The position numbers were made by a program, and so were the translations under genes. From contig JAQSDV010000004.1 in NCBI GenBank assembly GCA_029945425.1, forward strand, positions 62,001 through 126,000: a stretch of 64,000 nucleotides of DNA. Reading direction: 5' to 3'. This DNA comes from a bacterium. Its GTDB lineage: Bacteria; Pseudomonadota; Alphaproteobacteria; Micavibrionales; UBA2020. Positions 1 to 9,215 of this stretch are shown piece by piece. Under the pieces are notes generated by a model, which ran no database searches, had not been told where the DNA came from, and saw only the letters and a list, made by a program, of their open reading frames with translations. How positions within the stretch are numbered: the first letter of the stretch is position 1; every line of letters begins with the position of its first letter.

Positions 1-1
1 C

Positions 2-115
<114 letters not shown>

Positions 116-141
116 GGACTTAGCAAGTCCGGATTCATTTC

Positions 142-171
142 TTGACTCGCGTAACCCCGCTATTATATAAA
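142..171 (+). promoter_or_regulatory. Promoter of the mntP riboswitch transcript
   Basis: TTGACT at 142-147 is followed by an AT-rich run containing TATATA (164-169) and TATAAA (166-171), giving 16- or 18-base spacing typical of a sigma70-type promoter. The predicted start lies at about 176-180, directly at the GGGGAGTAGC that opens the riboswitch. This is read from sequence only. Confidence 0.65.
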
Positions 172-177
172 ATCCTC

Positions 178-333
178 ATTGGGGAGTAGCCTCCACGTCC
201 TCCCTGTGGGCTGAAGCCAACATACTTGCACCTCGGTGCATGGTTTCAGCAGCGGATCTTCCGCTTGGCAAGACCAGTACATGCGCGAAAGCCGTCCGGC
301 TTGTTTTCGCGAGTGTATGGTCATGCGAAGCCG
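178..333 (+). promoter_or_regulatory. yybP-ykoY family Mn2+ riboswitch
   Basis: The leader carries the hallmark blocks of the yybP-ykoY aptamer in order: GGGGAGTAGCC (181-191), CCAACATACTTGC (217-229) and GGCAAGACC (267-275). After the last block a long hairpin can be drawn pairing GACCA-TACA-CGCGAAA (from 272) with TTTCGCG-TGTA-TGGTC (to about 322). This family binds Mn2+ and in proteobacteria turns on mntP or alx when manganese is high. The aptamer ends 15-25 bases before the mntP ATG, so control of translation initiation is plausible. The identification rests on matching conserved blocks by eye, not on a covariance model. Confidence 0.88.
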
Positions 334-347
334 GGCGGAGAACCAAG

Positions 348-911
348 ATGGGCATTTTTCAAACCACCATTCTCGCTTTCAGCATGTCGACCGATGCCTT
401 TGCTGTTTCCGTTGGCAAGGGCGCTGCATTGCGCAAGCCCCATATTTCCGAAGCCCTGCGCACCGGCGCGATTTTCGGCGCGATCGAGGGCATGACGCCC
501 GTTATCGGCTGGGGCATCGGCCTTGCCGCCAGCCAGCATATCGCGGCCGTTGACCACTGGATCGCGTTCATCATTCTGGGCGCAATCGGTCTCAAGATGA
601 TTTATGAAGGCCTGCAGGCGGATGACGGCGCGGAAAAACCCAGCAGCCACAGCATCGCGCGTCTGATGCTGACCGCGCTCGGCACTTCAATCGATTCAAT
701 GGCGGTTGGCGTTTCGCTGTCGATTCTGGGTACGCATATCGGATGGACGGCTGTTGCCATCGGGCTTGCGACATTCACGATGGTCACCATCGGCGTGATG
801 ACGGGGCAATATATCGGCAGCAAATACGGCAAGATTGCCGAAATGCTGGGCGGTGCCGCGCTGATCTTCCTCGGCACCAAGACGCTGTTCGAGCATCTCG
901 GCTATATTTAA
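348..911 (+). CDS. mntP: Manganese efflux pump MntP
   Basis: The 187-residue inner-membrane protein exports Mn2+ and protects against manganese toxicity. It has the family's two related halves, with the STDAFAVSVGKG motif (Asp16) in the first and TSIDSMAVG (Asp116) in the second, and about six hydrophobic helices. The length matches E. coli MntP (188). The frame stays open upstream to 240, but that segment lies inside the riboswitch; the ATG at 348 gives the normal N-terminus MGIFQTTILAFSMS. Expression should rise with Mn2+ through the upstream riboswitch. The stop codon overlaps the stop of purM on the other strand (908-911). Confidence 0.95.
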   Translation: MGIFQTTILAFSMSTDAFAVSVGKGAALRKPHISEALRTGAIFGAIEGMTPVIGWGIGLAASQHIAAVDHWIAFIILGAIGLKMIYEGLQADDGAEKPSSHSIARLMLTALGTSIDSMAVGVSLSILGTHIGWTAVAIGLATFTMVTIGVMTGQYIGSKYGKIAEMLGGAALIFLGTKTLFEHLGYI

Positions 912-1912
912 CAGCTGAAATCGAGGCTGTCGGTTTTCACGACCGTCATGCCGGTGCCAGCGGCAACTTTACCAATCGTCCAGAACGGCTGGTTCAGCTC
1001 CTTCAGCTTCGCCGCCAGTTTATCCGGCTGCGCGGTGGCAAACACGAAACCGATGCCCATGTTGAATGTGCGGTATAAATCCGCACCGTCGAGACCGGAG
1101 CGTTTCACCAGTTCGGTGTAAATCGGCGGAATATCGGCAAGTGCGGGCAGGTAATCCAGCACATAATCGAATTTATCATTCATGCGCGGCACGTTTTCCA
1201 GCCCGCCGCCCGTGATATGCGCCATCGCCTTGACCAGCGGCAGCACTTCCTTCACCACGTTCCAGTAAATGCGCGTGGGGGTCAATGCCTGCAGCAGCAA
1301 TTCACGTTCCGTTTCATTCACCAGTTTGCGCACCAGCGAATAGCCGTTGGAATGCACGCCCGATGACGGCAGCGCGATCAGTGTGTCGCTCACCGCCACA
1401 TCGCGCCCGTCCTTCAAATCCTTTTGCATGACTTCGCCAACCGCAAAACCGGCAAGGTCGTATTCGCCCGCGCCATAGACGCCGGGCATTTCCGCCGTTT
1501 CGCCGCCGATGAGGGCGCATTGCGACTGTTTGCAGCCTTCGACCACCCCGTTGATGATTTCCTCGGCGGCATTCAGGTCAAGTTTTCCGGTCGCCAGATA
1601 ATCGAGGAAGAACAGCGGCGTCGCGCCCGTGCAGATAATATCGTTCACGCACATGGCGACAAGGTCGATGCCGATGGTGTCGTGTTTGTTCAGACTTTGC
1701 GCCACTTTCACCTTGGTGCCGCAGCCATCGGTGCCGGTCGCCAGTAATTTGTCATCGGTGATTTTATACAGCGCCGCAAACCCGCCCACGCCCGACACGA
1801 CCCGTTCGCCATAGGTCGACCGCACCTTTGATTTGATGCGCTCCACAAACGCGTCGCCGCGTTCGATATCCACGCCTGCGTCTTTATAGGTCGTTTTTTG
1901 CGTCTGGGTCAT
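908..1912 (-). CDS. purM: Phosphoribosylformylglycinamidine cyclo-ligase (AIR synthetase)
   Basis: PurM closes the imidazole ring: FGAM plus ATP gives AIR. The 334-residue protein begins MTQTQKTTYKDAGVDIERGD, a typical PurM start, and keeps the DGCGTKVKVAQ and GGGLENVPRM motifs of the AIRS fold and a normal length (E. coli 345). It is the last gene of the leftward purine operon, 8 bases after purH, and converges with mntP with overlapping stop codons. There is no room for a separate terminator between the two genes, so any terminator must act within one of the coding regions. Confidence 0.95.
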   Translation of the reverse strand: MTQTQKTTYKDAGVDIERGDAFVERIKSKVRSTYGERVVSGVGGFAALYKITDDKLLATGTDGCGTKVKVAQSLNKHDTIGIDLVAMCVNDIICTGATPLFFLDYLATGKLDLNAAEEIINGVVEGCKQSQCALIGGETAEMPGVYGAGEYDLAGFAVGEVMQKDLKDGRDVAVSDTLIALPSSGVHSNGYSLVRKLVNETERELLLQALTPTRIYWNVVKEVLPLVKAMAHITGGGLENVPRMNDKFDYVLDYLPALADIPPIYTELVKRSGLDGADLYRTFNMGIGFVFATAQPDKLAAKLKELNQPFWTIGKVAAGTGMTVVKTDSLDFSC

Positions 1913-1920
1913 TTTATCCT

Positions 1921-3504
1921 CTAGTGCCGGAAATGGCGGCGGCCGGTGAATGTCATGGCGATGTCTGAATCGTTACAGGCGGCAATCACGTCTTTATCCT
2001 TTACGCTGCCGCCCGGTTGCACGATATATTTGATGCCCGCGGCCGCTGCGATGCCGATATTGTCGGGGAACGGGAAGAACGCATCCGATACCAATACCGC
2101 TTCGGACAAATCCTTGTACCCGTTTTCATACGCCTTTTCGACGGCCTGTTTCATGCTGACAAGGCGGTTGGGGTTGCCCATGCCGGCACCCACCATGCTG
2201 AAGCCTTTATCATTCGCGATGAAAATGCCGATCGCATTGCTCTTCAGGTGTTTGCAGGCCATGACGCCGAAACGCGCCAATTCGCCGCGCGCGGCGCTGA
2301 ACGGGCGAGTCGTCATCGGCTTGAAATCCGCATCCGCGCCTTCATCTTCCTGCTGCACGACCCAGCCGCCGGAGATGGAGCGTACCATCATCGATTTTTC
2401 CGCGCCGGAATAGGTCGAAAGTGCCAGCAGACGCAGGTTCGGTTTCGCCGCGAATACTTTTTTCGCTTCGTCGGTATAGGACGGTGCCACAATCACTTCG
2501 ACGAATTTATTGGCGAGCCATGTGGCAATGTCCTCACCGACCGGCTGGTTAAAGGCGAGAATACCGCCAAAGCTGCTGATCGGATCGCCCGCCCATGCTG
2601 CCTCCAACGCCTCCAGCGGCGTTTTCGCCAATGCGAGGCCGCAGGGGCTGAGATGCTTGATGATCGACACGGCGGCGGGATAACCCGCAACGCCTAATGC
2701 CGAAATATCGCCGCAAGAACGCCATGCCGCATCGGCATCCAGCAGGTTATTATACGACAGTTCTTTGCCTTGAATCGGCTCCGTCCCTGCAAGGCCCGCA
2801 TTGAACGGGTCGGCATGCACCCATGATTTCTGGTGCGGGTTTTCGCCATAGCGCAGCGGTGTGCCGGATTTCACGGGGATGGACAGCGTGCGCTGCTCCT
2901 CGCCCCATTCGGATTCCATGCGTGAGGCGATGAGCGCGTCGTATTCGGCGGTGTGGCGGAATGCGGCAAGGGCCAGTTTCTGCCGCGTTTCGGGGCGCAA
3001 TTTGCCGCCCGTTTCATTCAGGTCGCGAATAACCATGCCGTATTGCGACGGGTCGGTGACCGTGCCGACCGATGCGTAGTTTTTCGCCGAAGCGCGAATC
3101 ATGGTCGGGCCGCCGACATCGATATTTTCGATGATCTCCGCCCACTCCTTGCTTTTCTTCGCGGTCGCTTCGAACGGGTAAAGGTTGCAGACGACCAGAT
3201 CAATCGCCTCGATCTTCAATTCTTTCGCTTGGGCAATATCATCCGCATGATCGCGGCGGTACAGCAGGGCGCTTGAAATCTGGAAGCTGAGCGTCTTCAT
3301 GCGGCCGCCGAAGGCTTCGGGATTACCGGTGACTTTTTCGACGGGGGTATAGGGGATACCGAGGGTTTGCAAAAACTTGCCCGTGCCGCCCGATGAAATG
3401 ATTTCCACCTTCAGCGCGTGCAGTTTCGCCGCGAGTTCTTCCAGCCCTGCCTTGTCGCTGACGCTCACCAGCGCCCGTTTGACGTTAACCAGCCCGTCGC
3501 TCAT
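1921..3504 (-). CDS. purH: Bifunctional AICAR transformylase / IMP cyclohydrolase
   Basis: PurH catalyses the last two steps to IMP: formylation of AICAR and ring closure. The 527-residue protein has an N-terminal MGS-like cyclohydrolase domain (RALVSVSDKAG near residue 10, SSGGTGKFL near 38) and a C-terminal transformylase domain with RYGENPHQ, SYNNLLDADAAW and KHLSPCG. Length is as expected (E. coli 529). The ATG at 3504 has an AGGGGAG ribosome binding site and overlaps the end of purQ by 20 bases, implying translational coupling. Confidence 0.96.
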   Translation of the reverse strand: MSDGLVNVKRALVSVSDKAGLEELAAKLHALKVEIISSGGTGKFLQTLGIPYTPVEKVTGNPEAFGGRMKTLSFQISSALLYRRDHADDIAQAKELKIEAIDLVVCNLYPFEATAKKSKEWAEIIENIDVGGPTMIRASAKNYASVGTVTDPSQYGMVIRDLNETGGKLRPETRQKLALAAFRHTAEYDALIASRMESEWGEEQRTLSIPVKSGTPLRYGENPHQKSWVHADPFNAGLAGTEPIQGKELSYNNLLDADAAWRSCGDISALGVAGYPAAVSIIKHLSPCGLALAKTPLEALEAAWAGDPISSFGGILAFNQPVGEDIATWLANKFVEVIVAPSYTDEAKKVFAAKPNLRLLALSTYSGAEKSMMVRSISGGWVVQQEDEGADADFKPMTTRPFSAARGELARFGVMACKHLKSNAIGIFIANDKGFSMVGAGMGNPNRLVSMKQAVEKAYENGYKDLSEAVLVSDAFFPFPDNIGIAAAAGIKYIVQPGGSVKDKDVIAACNDSDIAMTFTGRRHFRH

Positions 3505-4273
3505 GGCTTTGCTCCCCTTTTAAAACGCGCAGCATGTTGTCGAATATCAACGCGCCGTCGCCCTTGGCAACGTCGCGTGCATGGGTATTGCGATAAGTTT
3601 CGCGGAACATGAACGCTTCCGGATGCGGCATCAGCCCCAGCACCATGCCTGACGGGTCGGTCAGTGCGGCGATACGGCCGTATGACCCGTTCACGTCTTC
3701 AGTATAAGTGAGCGGCACCAAGCCTTGATCGATCAGCGCCTGATATTCCTTTTGCTCCTCGCCCTTTTTAAAGGCGATGCGGCCTTCGCCGTGGCGGATG
3801 GGCAGTTCGATTTGGGCTTTATCGAGCCCCTTTGTCCACTGGCAAACACTTTTGGCGTTCACATCGAGGCTGACCCAGCGGTTGATAAACCCGCCCTGTT
3901 CGTTCGCCGCCAGCGCGAGGATACGTTCCGAAGCATCCGGATACGGCAGCAGGCCGAGCTTCACCAGCACCTGAAACCCGTTACAGATGCCGATCACGGG
4001 CTTTTTTCCCTCGACCATCCTGAAGAATTTATCACCCAGCTTGTGCCGGATTTTCAGCGCGAGGATCTGGCCGGAGCCGAGTTCGTCACCGAACGAAAAA
4101 CCGCCCGGAATGGCAAGGCCATCGGCGGTTTTCAGCATTTCCGGCGCCGCGATCAAATCATTCACATGCACCGTCTTCGCTTGCCCGCCCGCATGTTCCA
4201 GCGCAAAGGCCGTTTCACGTTCGCAATTGATGCCGTCGCCGCAGACCACGATAAAGAGAGGTTTGTTTGCCAT
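3485..4273 (-). CDS. purQ: FGAM synthase, glutaminase subunit PurQ
   Basis: PurQ is the class I glutamine amidotransferase that supplies ammonia to PurL for FGAR to FGAM conversion. The catalytic Cys sits in GICNGFQVL, with LPIRHGEGR and MPHPEAF downstream supplying the His/Glu pair. I chose the ATG at 4273 (MANKPLF, 262 residues), preceded by GGAAAGGG and two bases after the purL stop. An in-frame ATG at 4294 would overlap purL by 19 bases. At about 260 residues it is on the long side for stand-alone PurQ. It pairs with the neighbouring PurS-like/PurL protein. Confidence 0.93.
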   Translation of the reverse strand: MANKPLFIVVCGDGINCERETAFALEHAGGQAKTVHVNDLIAAPEMLKTADGLAIPGGFSFGDELGSGQILALKIRHKLGDKFFRMVEGKKPVIGICNGFQVLVKLGLLPYPDASERILALAANEQGGFINRWVSLDVNAKSVCQWTKGLDKAQIELPIRHGEGRIAFKKGEEQKEYQALIDQGLVPLTYTEDVNGSYGRIAALTDPSGMVLGLMPHPEAFMFRETYRNTHARDVAKGDGALIFDNMLRVLKGEQSHERRAG

Positions 4274-4275
4274 CG

Positions 4276-7257
4276 TCAGAACCCTTTCCGCCATGCGGCC
4301 ACGATATCAGCAAGCGCGATATCTGCCCCGTCGACCAGCAGTTTGTCGTCACCCGTCACCTGCCCGATCAATGTCGCATTGGGCAGGGCCTTATCGAATG
4401 CCGCGCGTTGATCCGGCGATACGCTCACCACGATGCGCCCCGGCGCTTCGTTGAACAACGCATCCGCGCCCTTCACGGTTAATGCCGCGCCCAGCCTGCC
4501 GCCCGTCATACATTCGGCGACCGATACCAGCAATCCGCCTTCGGATACGTCATGCGCGGATTTGATGCAGCCGGATTTCAATGCCGCGTTAAACTGGCGA
4601 TACAGCGCAAGGTTTCTGGCAAGGTCGATTGCGGGGCCGTTATCATCGGCAACATCGAACCACGCCGCATATTCCGACGCGGCCAAGCCGCTGCCGGCCG
4701 CACCCAGCAGGTAAATATGGTCGCCAGCCGCGCGGAAACCGCTGCCAACCGATGCACCCATTTTCACCTTGGCCATCGCGGTCACCATCAGGGTAGGCAG
4801 GCAGCTGACAATAATATCCTGACCACGGCCGTCTTTGCCGCGGAAATCGTTTTTCATGCTGTCCTTGCCGCTCACCAGTGGCGCGCCATAGGCCTTGCAG
4901 ATGTCATAGAGACCTTCGCAGGTAAGCACCAATTGCCCGAGTTTGTACGCGCCTTCCGGATTTTTCGCCGAAACGACAGGGTCTGGCCAGCAGAAATTAT
5001 CAAGCAGGCAGAGCGTATCGGGATCGCCGCCTGCCGTCACCACGTTGCGCACAGCTTCATCGACCGCGAATTGTGCCATGCGGTAGGGGTCAACCGGCGA
5101 CATGCGTGGCGCCATGCCACAGCCCACCGCAACCGCGTTATCACTTGCCCCGCCATGCGGTTGCAGCCAGATAACACCGGCATCGGACGGGCCATCGGAT
5201 TTGCTACCCGCGAAGGGCTTCACATGCGTCGCCGCCTGAACCTCGTGGTCATAGGCGCGCACCCATTTTTCCTTGGACGTGATGTTGGGCGACGCCAGCA
5301 ATGCCAACAGTGCGGTTTTCACATCGGGCGCGGGAACGCGCTTTGCTTTCAATTCTGTCGTGGCGGACCAGTTCGGGCGCGGCTTAGGCGCGAACCATTC
5401 GGCCTTCAGCTGCATTTGCGGGAGTGAATTATGCAGGAAATCGAGGCTGAGGGAGCCTGTGAGCGTGTCTTTATAATACACTTCAAGACGACCGCTGTCG
5501 TTAAACGCGCCGATATTGGTCGCCACAACCCCGCGACGGACGGCGAGATCGATAAACGCCTTTACCTTTGCGGGCGGCACGGCGACGGTCATGCGTTCCT
5601 GGCTTTCGCTGACCATCAATTCCCACGGGCTGAGCCCGGGATATTTGACGGGGCAAAGGCCGAGATCAAGCATCGCACCGCCGGACATCTGCGCCATTTC
5701 GCCGACGCTGGATGACAACCCGCCCGCGCCGTTATCGGTGATGGCAGAGAACAGGCCGAGGTCGCGTGTCTCCAGCAGGAAATCCGCCATGCGTTTTTGC
5801 GTCAACGGATCGCCGATTTGTACGGCCGTTGCCGGCGCGTTTTCATCCAGCTCCAGCGAGCTAAAAGTTGCGCCGTGGATGCCGTCCGCGCCGATTGCGC
5901 CGCCGACCATCACGATACGGTCGCCGAGGTTCAATTTTTTTTCGGCTGAATCGCGGCCATCGGGCAGCACGGGCGGCATGACGCCGACAGTGCCGACGAA
6001 TACCAGCGGCTTGCCTGCGTAATCGCGGTCGAAGAAAAACGCGCCGTTGACAGTCGGGATGCCGCTTTTGTTGCCGCCGTCCTCGACGCCCTTGTGCACG
6101 CCTTCCAGTATGCGGCGCGGCGGTTTGGGGCCGACAGGCATGAATTGCTCTTCGCCCTTTTCCGGCATGTTGGGCGGCGCAAAACAGAACACATCGGTAT
6201 TGGCGATCGGGCGCGCGCCAAGGCCGCAGCCGAGGATGTCGCGGTTCACGCCAAGGATGCCCGTGAGCGCCCCGCCATAGGGATCGAGAGCGGAGGGGCT
6301 GTTATGCGTTTCCACCTTGATGCAGAGGTCGATTTTTTCATCGAAGCGCACGATGCCGGCATTGTCGCTGAACACGGAAATCAGCCAGTCGATGCCGCGT
6401 TCCTTTTCAATCTCTTTGGTCGCGCGCTTGATATACGTTTTATAAAGGCTGTCGATGGTTTTCGTGTTGCCATCCGCGCCGGTGAAATCGATTTTGGCGG
6501 CGAAAATCTTGTGCTTGCAATGCTCGCTCCAGGTCTGGGCAAAAACCTCCAGCTCCACATCGGTCGGCGATTGCGGCAGGCCCTGTTTCTTGCGCAGCGC
6601 CTGCACATCGGCGTCGCGGTAATGGTCGCGGATATGGTGCAGTTCCTGCATCGTCATGGCGAGCGTGCGGTCGCGGCTCAGCTGCTCCAGTTCTTTATCG
6701 TGCAGTTCCAGCGATACCTGTTCAACCTTAGGCGAATGGGTCAGTGCCGTTTTCGGCAGTTTCACATCGGTGAAGCGCGGCAGTTTCAGGAATTCGTCAT
6801 ATGACCAGATATCGATTTTCTGGATCAGTTCGTTCGCCAGCAATTCGCGCCCGACTTTTTTCGCGCCCGCTGCATCCAGCGTGCCGAACATGAAATAAAG
6901 GCTGCCGCTCGCCACCACTGCCTGCAATCCGGTCAGCGCCAGCGCCTCCTCGGCACTGCGTGCGGGGTTATCGGTGACACCGGCACGATAGGTGACTTCC
7001 GCGACAAAGGCGGGGTTTTGCGGAAAAGTATACGTCGCACCATCCAGCTGGGCGAGGTACAGCACAGGGTCGGCAAAAACCTTGGCGACATTGCCGGCAA
7101 GATCGTTCGCGGGCGACAGGGGCGCGATTTTATAGACCTTCACTTCTTCAAGCGCGGTTAAAGGAACCCCGAAATATTCGCGGGCCTGGCCTGCCCATTT
7201 TTCCAGCCGGCGATCGGGAATTTGCGAAGTGACTTCTACGCGAACGGCTGCGCCCAT
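4276..7257 (-). CDS. purL: FGAM synthase PurL with PurS-like N-terminal region
   Basis: This 993-residue protein is the ATP-binding synthetase subunit that makes FGAM from FGAR. It is intermediate between the stand-alone small PurL (about 740) and the large PurL of E. coli (about 1295, with a fused glutaminase). The first roughly 200 residues (VRVEVTSQIPDRRL...) resemble PurS followed by a linker, then two AIRS-type halves follow (HSPSALDPYGGA is part of the substrate region). The glutaminase is the separate PurQ, and no separate purS is seen. The ATG at 7257 follows AAGAAGG; the open frame continues to 7473 but that part is low-complexity shadow of purN. The start is one base from the purN stop. 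Confidence 0.9.
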   Translation of the reverse strand: MGAAVRVEVTSQIPDRRLEKWAGQAREYFGVPLTALEEVKVYKIAPLSPANDLAGNVAKVFADPVLYLAQLDGATYTFPQNPAFVAEVTYRAGVTDNPARSAEEALALTGLQAVVASGSLYFMFGTLDAAGAKKVGRELLANELIQKIDIWSYDEFLKLPRFTDVKLPKTALTHSPKVEQVSLELHDKELEQLSRDRTLAMTMQELHHIRDHYRDADVQALRKKQGLPQSPTDVELEVFAQTWSEHCKHKIFAAKIDFTGADGNTKTIDSLYKTYIKRATKEIEKERGIDWLISVFSDNAGIVRFDEKIDLCIKVETHNSPSALDPYGGALTGILGVNRDILGCGLGARPIANTDVFCFAPPNMPEKGEEQFMPVGPKPPRRILEGVHKGVEDGGNKSGIPTVNGAFFFDRDYAGKPLVFVGTVGVMPPVLPDGRDSAEKKLNLGDRIVMVGGAIGADGIHGATFSSLELDENAPATAVQIGDPLTQKRMADFLLETRDLGLFSAITDNGAGGLSSSVGEMAQMSGGAMLDLGLCPVKYPGLSPWELMVSESQERMTVAVPPAKVKAFIDLAVRRGVVATNIGAFNDSGRLEVYYKDTLTGSLSLDFLHNSLPQMQLKAEWFAPKPRPNWSATTELKAKRVPAPDVKTALLALLASPNITSKEKWVRAYDHEVQAATHVKPFAGSKSDGPSDAGVIWLQPHGGASDNAVAVGCGMAPRMSPVDPYRMAQFAVDEAVRNVVTAGGDPDTLCLLDNFCWPDPVVSAKNPEGAYKLGQLVLTCEGLYDICKAYGAPLVSGKDSMKNDFRGKDGRGQDIIVSCLPTLMVTAMAKVKMGASVGSGFRAAGDHIYLLGAAGSGLAASEYAAWFDVADDNGPAIDLARNLALYRQFNAALKSGCIKSAHDVSEGGLLVSVAECMTGGRLGAALTVKGADALFNEAPGRIVVSVSPDQRAAFDKALPNATLIGQVTGDDKLLVDGADIALADIVAAWRKGF

Positions 7258-7258
7258 A

Positions 7259-7924
7259 TTATGATGCCTTCTTCTTGCCAAGACAGACGATGCGGCGATC
7301 GGTGCCGCGGATGTTTTCGACCGACCATGTGCCCGCGATGAGGTGGCGCAGGAATTCGGCGTAGATGTCGTATTCCAGCTGCATGCCGCGCGCGCGGAAA
7401 TTGTCGAATTCCTCGTTTTCATCGCGCTCGAATGATCGCTGCAGGATGATGGGGCCGCCATCGACGGTTTCATCGACGAAATGCAGCGTCACGCCCGCGA
7501 TCTTCACGCCCGCGTTGTAGGCCTGCAGGTAGCTATCCATGCCGGGGAACGCAGGCAGCAGCGAGGGGTGGATATTGACGACGCGGTTCACACTCAGCTT
7601 TTCATCATAAAATTTGTGCAGGAAGGCCGGGCTGAGGATGCGCATATAGCCCGCAAGGAAAATCCATTCCACGCCGTTCAGCGCAAGCGTGTCGAGAATT
7701 GCTTTTTCGTGATCTTCTTTCGATGCGCCTTTTTGTTTTGCGACAACTTCGCAAGGCGTGCCGAATTTTTTGGCGCGTTCAATGACGCCTGCATAGGGCT
7801 GGTCGGTCACCACCAGCAATGCGTCGATGCCCGTCATTTCCTTGCAATGGCGCAGGATATTTTCGGCATTGGTGCCGTTGCCGGAGGCGAAGACGGCGGC
7901 GCGGATGGCGGGCTTATTTGCCAA
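7259..7924 (-). CDS. purN: Phosphoribosylglycinamide formyltransferase PurN
   Basis: PurN transfers a formyl group from 10-formyl-THF to GAR. The 221-residue protein shows the ASGNGTNAENIL substrate loop and the catalytic region NIHPSLLPAFPG with the later DETVDGGPI (Asn, His and Asp of the active site). No ATG fits; a TTG at 7924 preceded by GGAGGAAAGATA gives a near-perfect ribosome binding site and the protein start (M)ANKPAIRAAVF. That start overlaps the 3' end of purD by 11 bases. Upstream open frame to 7987 is shadow of purD. Confidence 0.92.
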   Translation of the reverse strand: MANKPAIRAAVFASGNGTNAENILRHCKEMTGIDALLVVTDQPYAGVIERAKKFGTPCEVVAKQKGASKEDHEKAILDTLALNGVEWIFLAGYMRILSPAFLHKFYDEKLSVNRVVNIHPSLLPAFPGMDSYLQAYNAGVKIAGVTLHFVDETVDGGPIILQRSFERDENEEFDNFRARGMQLEYDIYAEFLRHLIAGTWSVENIRGTDRRIVCLGKKKAS

Positions 7925-9215
7925 TATCTTTCCTCCAATGCGCGCCGTCGAATTTGATGCTGTCGATCGTGCGGTAGGCGCGGGCACGGGCGTCGTCGAT
8001 ATTCACGCCCAATGCCGTGACGCCCAGCACACGACCGCCTTCATTCGTCCAGCCGCCGTCTTTTTTCTTCGCGCCCATGACGAAGAGCAGGTTGTCGTTC
8101 GAGCCTTCCAGCAGCGCATCCGGCATATCAATCTTTTGCCCCAGCTTCATAGTACCGGCAAAAGTTTCGGGATACCCTTCGGATGCCATCACCACATGCA
8201 CGGCGGCAGATGAACGAAGCGTAACTTTGTCGTCGCCCAGTTTACCCTGCGCCGCTTTCAGGAATAGCGGCGCAATGTCGTTTTCGATCAGCGGCATCAG
8301 GATCTGTGTTTCGGGATCGCCGAAGCGTGTGTTGAATTCAATGACATTCACTTGTTCGCCGTCGATCATCAGGCCTGCAAACAAAATGCCCCGAAACGGT
8401 GTGCCGCGTTTTTTCATACCATCGATCACACGGCGGAAAATGCCGTCATTCACGAACTGGCGGGCCGCGTCGGACGGCCAACCCTTGGGCGCATAACCGC
8501 CCATGCCGCCGGTGTTCGGGCCTTGGTCGTGGTCGCGCACGCGTTTGTAATCACAAACGAAGCCGAGCGTGGTGAAGGTATTGCCGTCGCATAGCGCGAA
8601 GGCGGAGACTTCCTTGCCCGAAAGCTTCTGTTCCAGCAGGATGCGGCTGCTTTTGACCGTGCAGGCGGGGTTGACCATGAAATCGTACAGGGTCTGCACG
8701 GCTTCGACGCGGTCGTTTGTTACGACAACGCCCTTGCCAGCCGACAACCCGTCGGCCTTGATAACAACACCTGTGCCCTCGATATCCCATTCCTTCAGCG
8801 CCGCGACCGCTGCGCCGTGATCGTCGCAGACTTTGAACGGCGCGGTCGGGATGCCGAATTCCGACATGAATTCCTTGGCGAAGATTTTGGAACTTTCGAG
8901 TTTCGCGCCGTCCTTGGTCGGGCCCATCACGGGAATGCCTGCGGCGTTCAACGCATCGGCAACGCCTGCCTCCAACGGTTTTTCGGGGCCGATGACGACA
9001 AGACCGACGCCAAGGTTTCCGACGGCGGCCATGACTGTTGCCATATCCGCCGGATTACCGTTAATGCATTTCACTTTGCCGAGCGTCGCCATGCCATCAT
9101 TCCCGGGCATGGCGTGGATGGTGTCGATATCGGGCGACTGGGCGAGTTTCCACGCCAGCGCGTGTTCGCGCCCGCCGCCGCCCAATAACAGAACCGTTTT
9201 CAGCGCCGATGTCAC
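7914..9215 (-). CDS. purD: Phosphoribosylamine-glycine ligase (GAR synthetase)
   Basis: PurD joins glycine to phosphoribosylamine using ATP. The 433-residue ATP-grasp protein has the N-terminal GGGGREHALAW motif, KADGLSAGKGVVV in the ATP-grasp domain and IEFNTRFGDPETQ at the metal site. Length matches E. coli (429). It starts with GTG at 9215, which overlaps the purC stop as GTGA (9212-9215), so the two genes are translationally coupled. Confidence 0.96.
   Translation of the reverse strand: MTSALKTVLLLGGGGREHALAWKLAQSPDIDTIHAMPGNDGMATLGKVKCINGNPADMATVMAAVGNLGVGLVVIGPEKPLEAGVADALNAAGIPVMGPTKDGAKLESSKIFAKEFMSEFGIPTAPFKVCDDHGAAVAALKEWDIEGTGVVIKADGLSAGKGVVVTNDRVEAVQTLYDFMVNPACTVKSSRILLEQKLSGKEVSAFALCDGNTFTTLGFVCDYKRVRDHDQGPNTGGMGGYAPKGWPSDAARQFVNDGIFRRVIDGMKKRGTPFRGILFAGLMIDGEQVNVIEFNTRFGDPETQILMPLIENDIAPLFLKAAQGKLGDDKVTLRSSAAVHVVMASEGYPETFAGTMKLGQKIDMPDALLEGSNDNLLFVMGAKKKDGGWTNEGGRVLGVTALGVNIDDARARAYRTIDSIKFDGAHWRKDIGK

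Noticed and set aside
7258..7473. N-terminal extension of purL upstream of 7257
   Set aside because: The extra residues are Ser/Arg-rich and overlap purN out of frame; the conserved PurS-like sequence starts at MGAAVRVEVTS behind a ribosome binding site.
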